IMG/VR virus record: IMGVR_UViG_3300018432_000026
Location: 1-38,032 of that record
Reading direction: 5' to 3' (one strand)
Source: a virus
DNA: 38,032 nt
This document shows positions 9,125 to 17,221 of this stretch, piece after piece. Position 1 is the first letter of the stretch. Every line of letters begins with the position of its first letter. A model generated the notes under the pieces. It had not been told where the DNA came from. It did not search any database and was given only the letters and a program-made list of their open reading frames with translations. Both the position numbers and the translations under genes were made by a program.

Positions 9125-9352
9125 ATGCCGCGTTACACGATGGAGATCGACGGCGAAGAGGTGGTCCGCGAAGTGTCCAATCCGACCGAAGGCGCGCAGC
9201 TGCGAGCTCAGGGCTGGAAGGTCTCGAAGGCGCGGACGAAAGAGGTCCGTGAGCTCGACGCGAAGCGGCCGCAGCACAAGATGATCGAGCAGCCTGCCGG
9301 CCAGACGCCGGCGACAGCGCGAGCCGGCGATCCGCCGGTCGCTGCCGGCTGA
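9125..9352 (+). CDS. Small protein between tail tube and chaperone genes, unknown
   Basis: A 75-residue protein with a good AAGGAG site five bases before the ATG. The first 40 residues look like a small folded unit (MPRYTMEIDGEEVVREVSNPTEGAQLRAQGWKVS, split here only as a description). The rest is charged and proline-rich. It resembles small Lsr2-unrelated tail-region proteins found in actinophages. No function can be assigned. Confidence 0.7.
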   Translation: MPRYTMEIDGEEVVREVSNPTEGAQLRAQGWKVSKARTKEVRELDAKRPQHKMIEQPAGQTPATARAGDPPVAAG

Positions 9353-9384
9353 CCGAACAACACAACACCCGGAGGTAAGACAGC

Positions 9385-9768
9385 ATGGCCCAAGCACGCC
9401 GCAACAGCTCAGCGCCGCGAGATCTCGACTCGCCGACGATCCACCTGTCGGCAGCCGATCTCGACAAGGAAGCCGGCTCCGACCAAGCGCCGGAACCGTA
9501 CGTCTACCGGACGCGGACCGGTAAGCGCGTCACGTTCCCGGATCCCTATGAGATGGGCTTCGAAGAGGCGGAGAAGTTTCTCGACGAGATCCAAGCGTTC
9601 GGCAACAGCGCTGACTCTCTGAAGCGGTGGGTCGGACTGGACGGTCTCGACGCGATCCGGAAGGACAAGCTGACGCTGCGGCAGATGCTGCTGCTCGTCG
9701 AGCGTGTCCAGCAGCACTACCTGTCGTTCATGGGGACGCCGGGGGAAGGCGCACCCTCGTCGAGCTGA
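9385..9768 (+). CDS. Tail assembly chaperone, short form
   Basis: A 127-residue protein preceded by GGAGG. It has the small helical make-up of gpG-type chaperones (YEMGFEEAEKFLDEIQAF; LRQMLLLVERVQQHYLSF). By family knowledge it coats the tape measure during tail assembly and is not in the virion. Its end overlaps the slippery site at 9741-9747, from which a longer form is made. Confidence 0.85.
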   Translation: MAQARRNSSAPRDLDSPTIHLSAADLDKEAGSDQAPEPYVYRTRTGKRVTFPDPYEMGFEEAEKFLDEIQAFGNSADSLKRWVGLDGLDAIRKDKLTLRQMLLLVERVQQHYLSFMGTPGEGAPSSS

Positions 9769-10262
9769 TCGACCGGTACCGACCGGAGATCCGCGCCGAT
9801 CTGCTCCATGAGTACGGCGTGGATCTCGCGGTCTGGTTCCGAGCTCGGCGCTGGGTGGCGCTGCTAGAGCTGATCGGTCAGCTGCCGCAGTCATCGCGGC
9901 TCAACGAAGTGCAGCTCGACGATCCGGAGTTCGCGGCGGAGATCGCGGCCGCGGAACGGCGAGCGGAGCAGTCCGGCTCGACGCGCGAATGGCGTCCGAA
10001 GATCCGCGACTGGGATCTTCACGCGCAGCTGCTGCGGGAGATCCGCGAAGCTGTGATCGCGGTCCGGTCCGGTCTGTACGAAACGACGTATCTTCCGGTC
10101 GGTGACGGCAAGCTCCGAGCGCTCCGAGCGCCGCGGACGGAAGTTCTGCCAGGTCCGGAGACTGAGGCAGATAGAGTGAAGGCGCGACTCTCCCGGCAGT
10201 CGCAGCTAGAGATCATTGCCCTGTTCGCTCCGCACGCGCTGCAGGGGCTGCAGGTCCAGTAG
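9385..10262 (+). CDS. Tail assembly chaperone, long form by -1 frameshift
   Basis: The second frame has no suitable start of its own and continues from GGGGGAA at 9741-9747. A -1 slip after codon 9742-9744 joins residues 1-120 of the short form to a 172-residue extension ending at 10262, giving 292 residues. This is the lambda G/GT arrangement seen in almost all siphophages. The extension begins in the region RRTLVELIDRYRPEIRADLL and has helical character. The coordinates given span join(9385..9744, 9744..10262). Confidence 0.82.
9741..9747 (+). other. Slippery heptamer for -1 frameshifting
   Basis: GGGGGAA placed so that the short-form codons GGG and GAA can shift to GGG and GGA. The heptamer lies eight codons before the short-form stop and exactly where the two chaperone frames must join. 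Confidence 0.75.
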
Positions 10263-10280
10263 AGAGCCGGGAGGGGCAGC

Positions 10281-13200
10281 GTGGCGGTAGTCGGCTCCGC
10301 ACAGATCCTCGTCCGGCCGTCGTTCGCCGGCTTCCAGACCGCGAACCGCCGGCAGATGGCGGCAGCCGGTCAGTCCGGCGGAGTCGCGTACGGCTCCGGA
10401 TTCTCGCGGGAAGCGGCGAAGGCCCAAGGCTCGACGTTCGGCAGCAAAGCGGCCGGCGCGCTCAAGAAGACAGCAGCTGTCACCGGCGCCGCGGTCGGCG
10501 GAATTCTCGCGTTCTCGATCGCGAAGGGCTTCGGCCGGCTGAACGCGATCGAGCAAGCTCAGGCGAAGCTCCGCGGTCTCGGACACGATGCGAAGTCGAT
10601 CGAGACGATCATGGTCTCGGCGCTCGCTTCCGTGAAGGGGACAGCGTTCGGACTCGACGAAGCCGCTACGGCTGCCGCGTCCGCTGTCGCCGCCGGCATC
10701 AAGCCGGGGAAGGAGCTCACCCGGTATCTGAAGCTGACCGCTGACGCGGCGACGATCGCCGGCACGTCGTTCAACGACATGTCGCGGATCATCAATCAGG
10801 TCACGACCGCCGGCCGCGCTCAGACGGAAGATCTGAATCAGCTCGCGGAGCGCGGGATCCCGATCTATCAGTGGCTGGCGGAAGAGTACGGCGTCACGGC
10901 GCTGAAGCTCCGCGAAATGGTGACGAAGGGCAAGGTCGACTCTGCTGTCTTCCGGCGCGTCATCGAAGAGAACATCGGCGGCGCCGCGCTGTCCGCCGGC
11001 GATACGACACAGGGCGCGTTCCGGAACCTGCAGGCTTCGCTCGGCCGGATCGGCGCGAATCTGCTGTCCGGGATCTTCCCTCAGCTGCGGGGCGGCTTCC
11101 AAGCGATCACGACGGCGCTCGGTCCCTTCGAAGACAAGGCGAAGATCGCCGGCAACGCGATCGGTCAGATCATCGGCCGTGCCGGGACCGGTCTCGTCGG
11201 TCTCTACGATCTGCTCGTCAAGGGCGACTACACCGGCAAGCTCCGCGCCGCGTTCGGCTGGGCCGAAGACGACCGGGCGATCGACTTTCTCTTCGATCTC
11301 CGCGAGGGCGTGCTCGCCGTCTGGGCATCGTTCCGCAGCCGCGACGCCGGCTCGCTGGGGTCGAGCTTCGCTCAGCTCCGCGACGTGCTCCGCGAGCTGC
11401 TGCCGCCTCTCGATCAGCTGTCCGGCCGGCTGCCGTCCGTCGAGCGGATCTCGGCCGGCTTCGCGCGAACCGTCGATTTCCTAGCGGAACACTCGGGTTT
11501 GCTGAAGACGGCGCTGCTCGGCCTCGCGGTCGCGTTCGGCGTCTATAAGGCAGCTCAGGCTGCGAACGCGGTCGTCGGCCGGAACAGCGTCATCGGCTTC
11601 GGGCTGCAGATCGCCGCCACCCTGTCTCTGACCGCGAGCAACTTCGCTCTCGCGCGGAGCCAGACAGCAGTCGCGACGACGTCGACAGCGCAGGCGGTCG
11701 CGACGAGACGGTCCGCCGTCGCGACCGCAGCAGCCGCGGTAGCGTCCGGAGCTGCGAGAGCCGCGTCAGTGGCGTGGACGGTCGCTCAGTGGGCACTCAA
11801 CGCGGCGATGTTCGCGAATCCGATCGGTCTCGTCGTCCTCGCGATCGCTGCTCTCGTCGGCGGCATCATCCTCGCGTACAAGCACTCCGAGACGTTCCGC
11901 TCGATCGTGCAAGGCGCGTGGTCCGGAATCAAGGTCGCCGTCGACGCGACCTGGACGTTCCTCCGCGACACTGTCTGGCCCGGAATCGTCGGCGTGTTCT
12001 CCGCGATCGGCGGCGCCGCGACTGGACTCTGGACGAAGTACATCAAGCCGGCGTGGGATGGGATCTCGGCCGGCTTCCGGCTGGTCGGCGACGTCATCCG
12101 GTACGTCTGGGACGGCTGGATCTGGCCGATCCTCGATCTCGCCGGCGCGATCATCACATGGCTAGCGAAGACAGCGTTCCGGGTTGCGCTCAGTTTCATC
12201 ACGGCGCAGTGGCGGCTGATGGGCGCCGCGATCAAGCTCGGCTATGACAAGCTGCTGAAGCCGACGATCGACGGATTCTGGAAGGTCGTCAACACCGCTC
12301 GCGGGCTGATCTCGACCGCGCTCGGACTGATCCGGACCGGCTGGAATCTGACAGCGACGTGGGTCCGCGACAAGTACAACGTCTATGTCCGGCCGATCGT
12401 CAGTGCGTTCGGCTCCGTGATCTCGCTGCTCTGGTCGACGTACGTCAGTCCGAATCTGGTCAAGATCCGGAACCTGTGGACGACCATGTCGACCAAGATC
12501 AAGAGCGTCTATGACGTCACGATCAAGCCGACTATCGACAAGCTGAAGACGCTGATCGGCACCGTAGCTGGCGCGTTCTCGACCGCAGTAACGGCAGTCG
12601 GCAAGGCGTGGGACGGACTGAAGGCGAAAGCGAAGTCGCCGATCAACTTCGTGATCGACACCGTCGTCAACAAGGGTCTGATCGGCGGATTCAACAACAT
12701 TGCCCGCAAGATGGGCACGACCCAGATGAAGACGATCCCGTGGCCGCCGAAGGGGTGGCGCGAGGGCGGCTCGACTGGCGATCTGCCGGCGAACCGGATC
12801 GCCGGCTTCGTGCACGGCAACGAGCATGTCGTCGAAGATCCGGTCGTCCGGAAGACTCCGGGCGGACACAAGACGTGGGAGCGGCTGCGGGGTCTCGTCC
12901 GGAAGGGAAACGTCGACTGGATTCCCGGTCTCGCCGGCTACTGGCTCGGCGGTGGGGTTAAGCCGGTTCCCGGTGGCGGCAACCGTCACTCCGGCTACGG
13001 CTGGGCGCGTTGGGCCGGCGACTTCCCGAATCCGACCGGAACGGCGGTCAAGGCGTACAAGGCCGGTGTGGTCGCAGCCGTTCGGACGATGACCGGCAGC
13101 TACGGCAAGCACATTCGGATCAATCATCCGAGCAACGAGCAGACGCTGTATGCGCACCTGTCGCGGTTCCTGGTCAAGTCTGGACAGCGCGTCGGCTCCG

Positions 13201-14084
13201 GTCAGACGATCGCGCGCGTCGGCTCGACCGGTAAGAGCTCCGGGCCACATCTTCACTTCGAGCTGGCCGGCGGCGGCTCGAAGATCTCCGGCGGTGGCGG
13301 TGGTGGCGGGATCGTGACGCGAGTCATCAACTACGTCAAGCAGCTGCAGGACAAGCTGAAGTCGCCGCTCGCGAAGCTGAAGGAGCTCGGAACGTCGCCG
13401 TTCGCTGAGCTCGCGAAGGCGGCCGCGCGGAAGATCTCGGCCGGTCTGGTCGAGAAGATGCGGAAGACTCCCGGCTCGATCGTCCGGATCATCACCGGAA
13501 CGGACGGTGACGGCTCGACCGGAGGCGGATCCGTCAAGGGTGGCGGACTCGCCGGCATCAAGTCGGCGGCGCGGTCGCTCGGACTGAACAGCTGGAATAC
13601 TCACCGCGACCCGCAGGGCCGGTCGGCGATCGACATCACGGCGTCCGGCAGCAAGAACAGTCAGCTCGGCGAGCTGCTGCGGGACAATCACGGCAAGCTG
13701 GGACTGCGGTACGTCATCCGCCGGAAGCAGATCGCGTCGTCTAACGGCGGCTGGAAGTGGCGGTCCTACTACCGGCCGGCGGCGGGAGATCACACTCACT
13801 CGAATCACGTCCACGCGTCCTATGAGCGCGGAACGATGCACGCTCGCCGCGGTCTCGCGCTCGTCGGCGAACGGCAGCCGGAGCTGATTAACTTCCGCGG
13901 CGGCGAGCAGGTCGCGGCGAACCGGAAACAGGCTTCGGAGATCTTCGGCGGAACCGGTCCGACGCGGATCGAAGGGACGCTCGATCTCGGGAACGGACTG
14001 TCTGGATACGTGACCGGTATCCTCGTCGACGAGTCGGAGCGCCGCGACACAGCATCCGCGCACCGCGCGAATCTGCCGGTCTGA
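10281..14084 (+). CDS. Tape measure protein with M23 peptidase and C-terminal HxH hydrolase-like domains
   Basis: A 1267-residue protein with a GTG start after GGGAGGGG. Residues 1-400 are alanine-rich and helical with the typical tape measure opening. Hydrophobic stretches lie near 408-425 and 503-533. Residues about 895-1000 form an M23 peptidase-like domain: H903 and D914 replace the usual HxxxD spacing, and YAHLS (H959) and PHLHFEL (H990, H992) are intact. Residues about 1100-1190 form a second wall-active-type domain ending THSNHVHAS. It sets tail length and probably helps DNA pass the cell wall. The next gene starts 12 bases downstream. Confidence 0.93.
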   Translation: MAVVGSAQILVRPSFAGFQTANRRQMAAAGQSGGVAYGSGFSREAAKAQGSTFGSKAAGALKKTAAVTGAAVGGILAFSIAKGFGRLNAIEQAQAKLRGLGHDAKSIETIMVSALASVKGTAFGLDEAATAAASAVAAGIKPGKELTRYLKLTADAATIAGTSFNDMSRIINQVTTAGRAQTEDLNQLAERGIPIYQWLAEEYGVTALKLREMVTKGKVDSAVFRRVIEENIGGAALSAGDTTQGAFRNLQASLGRIGANLLSGIFPQLRGGFQAITTALGPFEDKAKIAGNAIGQIIGRAGTGLVGLYDLLVKGDYTGKLRAAFGWAEDDRAIDFLFDLREGVLAVWASFRSRDAGSLGSSFAQLRDVLRELLPPLDQLSGRLPSVERISAGFARTVDFLAEHSGLLKTALLGLAVAFGVYKAAQAANAVVGRNSVIGFGLQIAATLSLTASNFALARSQTAVATTSTAQAVATRRSAVATAAAAVASGAARAASVAWTVAQWALNAAMFANPIGLVVLAIAALVGGIILAYKHSETFRSIVQGAWSGIKVAVDATWTFLRDTVWPGIVGVFSAIGGAATGLWTKYIKPAWDGISAGFRLVGDVIRYVWDGWIWPILDLAGAIITWLAKTAFRVALSFITAQWRLMGAAIKLGYDKLLKPTIDGFWKVVNTARGLISTALGLIRTGWNLTATWVRDKYNVYVRPIVSAFGSVISLLWSTYVSPNLVKIRNLWTTMSTKIKSVYDVTIKPTIDKLKTLIGTVAGAFSTAVTAVGKAWDGLKAKAKSPINFVIDTVVNKGLIGGFNNIARKMGTTQMKTIPWPPKGWREGGSTGDLPANRIAGFVHGNEHVVEDPVVRKTPGGHKTWERLRGLVRKGNVDWIPGLAGYWLGGGVKPVPGGGNRHSGYGWARWAGDFPNPTGTAVKAYKAGVVAAVRTMTGSYGKHIRINHPSNEQTLYAHLSRFLVKSGQRVGSGQTIARVGSTGKSSGPHLHFELAGGGSKISGGGGGGGIVTRVINYVKQLQDKLKSPLAKLKELGTSPFAELAKAAARKISAGLVEKMRKTPGSIVRIITGTDGDGSTGGGSVKGGGLAGIKSAARSLGLNSWNTHRDPQGRSAIDITASGSKNSQLGELLRDNHGKLGLRYVIRRKQIASSNGGWKWRSYYRPAAGDHTHSNHVHASYERGTMHARRGLALVGERQPELINFRGGEQVAANRKQASEIFGGTGPTRIEGTLDLGNGLSGYVTGILVDESERRDTASAHRANLPV

Positions 14085-14096
14085 GGGAGGGTCTGA

Positions 14097-15020
14097 GTGT
14101 CTGCTGTCGTCTTCGCGGAGCAGCCGGTTCGGCCGGTCCCGCCGAACATGCTCGCCGGCTGGGAACGGTACGGGCTGCAGTGGACCGGCGCTGACGGCTC
14201 CGTCTGGGATCTCCGGAACTGGCGGACCGGCGTCTTCGTCACGACCGAAGGGCTGCTCGGTCTCGACGATCCGAACTTCGAGATCCAAGCTCAGGAGTCG
14301 CCGGCGGTCCACGGTCGGACGCGCGAGAACTACCGGATCGCGGCGCGGCCGGTCGAGATCCCGCTGTACGTCTACAACGACGACACGTCCCGCGAATGGC
14401 AGCAGTTGTACCGCGCGATCCGGAACAGCTTTCATCCGCTGAAGCCGGGGACGCTGCAGCTGACGTCGCCGCTCGGTGTCCGGACGATCGAGCTGTATCT
14501 CGACGGAAACGGCGACTTCAGCTACACGCGCGACCCGATCTTCGAAGGACACTCCCGCTACCGGATCCGCTGCACCGCGGAGTTTCCGCTGTGGCGCGGC
14601 GAGACGATCAGCCGCCGGTTCTCCGGCACCGTGCCGATTCTGCTGTTCAACCCGGACGGCTTCCTACACATCGGACCGCGGAACGTGACGAGCTCCGCGG
14701 CGATCGACAACACCGGCGAAGAGCCGGCATGGACGCGGATCACGGTCAACGCGACCGGCGCCGAACCGCTCGACGCTTCGATCACGATCGACGGAGGCGA
14801 GCTCGGCTTGCCGACGATCCCCGCCGGCTCGCAGCTCGTCGTCGACACAGATCCGACTGTCGGCTCCGCTGAGCTCGACGCCGTCGACGTCGACGCGGAC
14901 GTCGACCCGTGGGATCCGCGGCCGGTACCGCCAGGGACTGCCGTACCGCTCGATCTGTCACTCGACGGCGACGGCGAGGTCATCGTCGAGCTGACGCCGC
15001 TTCACTGGCGCGGCTTGTGA
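14097..15020 (+). CDS. Distal tail (Dit-like) protein
   Basis: A 307-residue protein with a GTG start after GAGGGAGGG. It follows the tape measure. The region WTGADGSVWDLRNWRTGVFV and later FSYTRDPIFEGHSRYRIRCTAEFPLW are typical of the distal tail proteins of actinophages that begin the baseplate. The last ~100 residues form a beta-rich, Asp-rich domain. It should form the ring at the tail tip joining tube and baseplate. Confidence 0.78.
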   Translation: MSAVVFAEQPVRPVPPNMLAGWERYGLQWTGADGSVWDLRNWRTGVFVTTEGLLGLDDPNFEIQAQESPAVHGRTRENYRIAARPVEIPLYVYNDDTSREWQQLYRAIRNSFHPLKPGTLQLTSPLGVRTIELYLDGNGDFSYTRDPIFEGHSRYRIRCTAEFPLWRGETISRRFSGTVPILLFNPDGFLHIGPRNVTSSAAIDNTGEEPAWTRITVNATGAEPLDASITIDGGELGLPTIPAGSQLVVDTDPTVGSAELDAVDVDADVDPWDPRPVPPGTAVPLDLSLDGDGEVIVELTPLHWRGL

Positions 15021-16168
15021 CGGCTCCCTTCCAGCTGACCGTCTTCGACAGCAGCTACAGCCGGCGCGGCATCGTGAACCGGCCGCTCTCGATCTCCGGC
15101 GCTGTCCGCGTCGGCGCACCGGGCGAACTGACGTTCTCGGCGCCGATGGACGACCGGCGGATGCCGGCGCTGCTCGCTGACGGCGCGCGCGTCCGGCTCG
15201 ACTACCGCTATGACGAAGACTCCGACTTCGAGCCGATCTACTCCGGTGTCGTCGAAGAGATCACCGGCGCCGCTCAGCTGAAGGGCGGCTCGCGCCGGTT
15301 CTCCGTCTATGACGACTGGGCGGCTGTCTTCAACGACTGGCTCGGGATTCCGAATCCGACCGGGACGCAGGATCAGCAAGGCGACGACGCCGCCTATCTG
15401 ACGTACACCGGGCCGGCGGAGACCGTGCTCAAACAGCACGTGGCAGCCGCCAGGACGCGGCTGGGAGACTCGCTGACGATTCCGGCTACCGCCGGCCGCG
15501 GTCCGTCCGTCTCGGTCGCTGTACGGATGCATCCGCTCGCTGACCGGCTGTTTCCGACGATCTCGTCTAACGATCTGATCGTCCGCGTGCTGCAGCTCGA
15601 CAACGTTCGGACGCTCGTCGTCGACGAGCCGACGATCCGGACGCGCGAGCTGACGCAAGAGTCCGGGATCGTGACAGCCGCGGAGCTGCTGATCGCGCCG
15701 CCGAAGATCACGCGCGCGATCCTCGGCGCCGGCGGCGAAGGCGAGGCGCGGCTGTTCCGCTTCAAGGTCCGGTCGGACTGGGAAACGCAGTTCAAGATCC
15801 GGCGCGAACGGTTCATCGACGCGCGCGACGTCGCGATCGCTGACGCAAACCGCGAGACGATCCTCGAGCAACGCTGGCAGGACGCGCTCGCGGAGAACGG
15901 TCCGCGCGCTTCGGTCTCGGCCGTGCTCGCGGAGACGAAGCGGTGGCGGTTCGGGAAGACGTACCGGCTTGGCGATCAGGTCGCGATCCGGCCGGCGAAC
16001 AGTGACGCTCTGGCAGACTACGTGCGAGAGGTCAGATTCGACTGGACGACGTCCGGGCGGTCGATCGTTCCGATCGTCGGCGAATGGTCGGAGTCCGCGA
16101 CCGACAAGCTCTGGCGGGCGGTCTCGCGGTCGATGAGAGCACAGCGGATCGAGCAGGGGAGCAGATAG
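15017..16168 (+). CDS. Baseplate/tail protein, Gp37-like
   Basis: A 383-residue protein starting at GTG within the previous stop. The sequence (FSAPMDDRRMPALLADGARVRLDYRY; GVVEEITG; a later LGDQVAIRP followed by VREVRFDW) matches the family annotated in actinophages as Siphovirus ReqiPepy6 Gp37-like, a tail-hub or Tal-related protein. It acts in the baseplate. The stop TAG shares its last base with the next start. Confidence 0.75.
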   Translation: MTAPFQLTVFDSSYSRRGIVNRPLSISGAVRVGAPGELTFSAPMDDRRMPALLADGARVRLDYRYDEDSDFEPIYSGVVEEITGAAQLKGGSRRFSVYDDWAAVFNDWLGIPNPTGTQDQQGDDAAYLTYTGPAETVLKQHVAAARTRLGDSLTIPATAGRGPSVSVAVRMHPLADRLFPTISSNDLIVRVLQLDNVRTLVVDEPTIRTRELTQESGIVTAAELLIAPPKITRAILGAGGEGEARLFRFKVRSDWETQFKIRRERFIDARDVAIADANRETILEQRWQDALAENGPRASVSAVLAETKRWRFGKTYRLGDQVAIRPANSDALADYVREVRFDWTTSGRSIVPIVGEWSESATDKLWRAVSRSMRAQRIEQGSR

Positions 16169-17217
16169 TGACGATCGAGTCTCTTGGGTACGAAGGGACG
16201 CTCGGCCACGGTCTGACGTGGGCCGATCTGCAGTTCGCGCTCGGCAACCGGTACTACGTGGAAGATCCGACCGCACTGCAGCCGACTCCGATCGTGGGCG
16301 GTCTGTCGCTGGGCGCTGGCCGGTTCGGCGGCTGGGGTATCGCCGACGAGATGACGGTCGCGGAGACTCTGACGTGGGCCGGTCCGGGCGCCGGCGAGAC
16401 CCGTTACTACCTCGTGGTGGCGCGCCGGACGTGGGCGGACTCCGAGACGGAGATCGTCGTGCTCAATCCGGGCTGGCTGTCGGCTCCGACGACGCTTCCC
16501 GCTCCGGGAACCGGTCCGACCGCGTTCAATCAGTCACCGGGCGACGTCGACGATCAGCCGCTGTTCGTCGTGCCGTGGAGCTTCGGCAACTCGCAGCCGT
16601 CCGCGCCGCTCGATATCCGTCTGATCGGCGGACACGAGTCGTTCGTCTCCGGTCACGCGCTCGTCCTGTCCTACGCGGACTGGGCCGGCTGCGTGATCCG
16701 GATCGGCGATCTGACCTACCGGCGCGTGCTGAACGTCGCCGGAGCGCTCGTGTGGGACGTCCAGCAGCCCGTAGGGACAGCTCGGACCCTGACGGTCTCT
16801 CAGGGATCCGCCGTCTTCACGCCGGCGGCCGGCTGGACGCTCGCCGGCAACACGACGGCGCTCAACAACGCGTACACCTACGCGACGAGAGACGGAAACC
16901 TCGTCGACATCAACGTCGATGTTCGGCGGACCGGAGCGGCGATCGCGACGGACGTCTACGGCAACATGGCGGACACTCAGGTTGGTACGGTCGCGAGCGC
17001 GTTCCGACCGATCCGGACGATCCGGATGGAGGGCAGATACTTCGGCGGACCGGCCGTGAACAACCGAGCGCCGGCAGTCGCGAAGCTGTATCTCACTCCG
17101 ACTGGTGTCGTCATGCTCGAAGCCGGCGAGCCGGCCGTCGATCTCTCGCAGCTGACGATCACGACCGCCGGCTCGCTGCAGTGGCACGACACCTACCTCC
17201 GACACACGAACGGATAG
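16168..17217 (+). CDS. Minor tail protein, unknown fold
   Basis: A 349-residue beta-rich protein with a GTG start overlapping the previous stop by one base. It contains GYEGTLGHGLTWADLQFALG near the start and repeated beta-type segments later (TYATRDGNLVDINVDVRRTG). The pattern is that of baseplate or fibre-associated proteins between the Gp37-like protein and the spike. No enzymatic motif is visible. Confidence 0.68.
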   Translation: MTIESLGYEGTLGHGLTWADLQFALGNRYYVEDPTALQPTPIVGGLSLGAGRFGGWGIADEMTVAETLTWAGPGAGETRYYLVVARRTWADSETEIVVLNPGWLSAPTTLPAPGTGPTAFNQSPGDVDDQPLFVVPWSFGNSQPSAPLDIRLIGGHESFVSGHALVLSYADWAGCVIRIGDLTYRRVLNVAGALVWDVQQPVGTARTLTVSQGSAVFTPAAGWTLAGNTTALNNAYTYATRDGNLVDINVDVRRTGAAIATDVYGNMADTQVGTVASAFRPIRTIRMEGRYFGGPAVNNRAPAVAKLYLTPTGVVMLEAGEPAVDLSQLTITTAGSLQWHDTYLRHTNG

Positions 17218-17221
17218 CGCG

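Noticed and set aside
12162-14552. A 796-residue minus-strand open frame opposite the tape measure and Dit genes
   Set aside because: Composition is Arg/Asp/Leu-rich with no motif or ribosome-binding site, and the plus-strand frame holds clear M23 and tail protein signatures.
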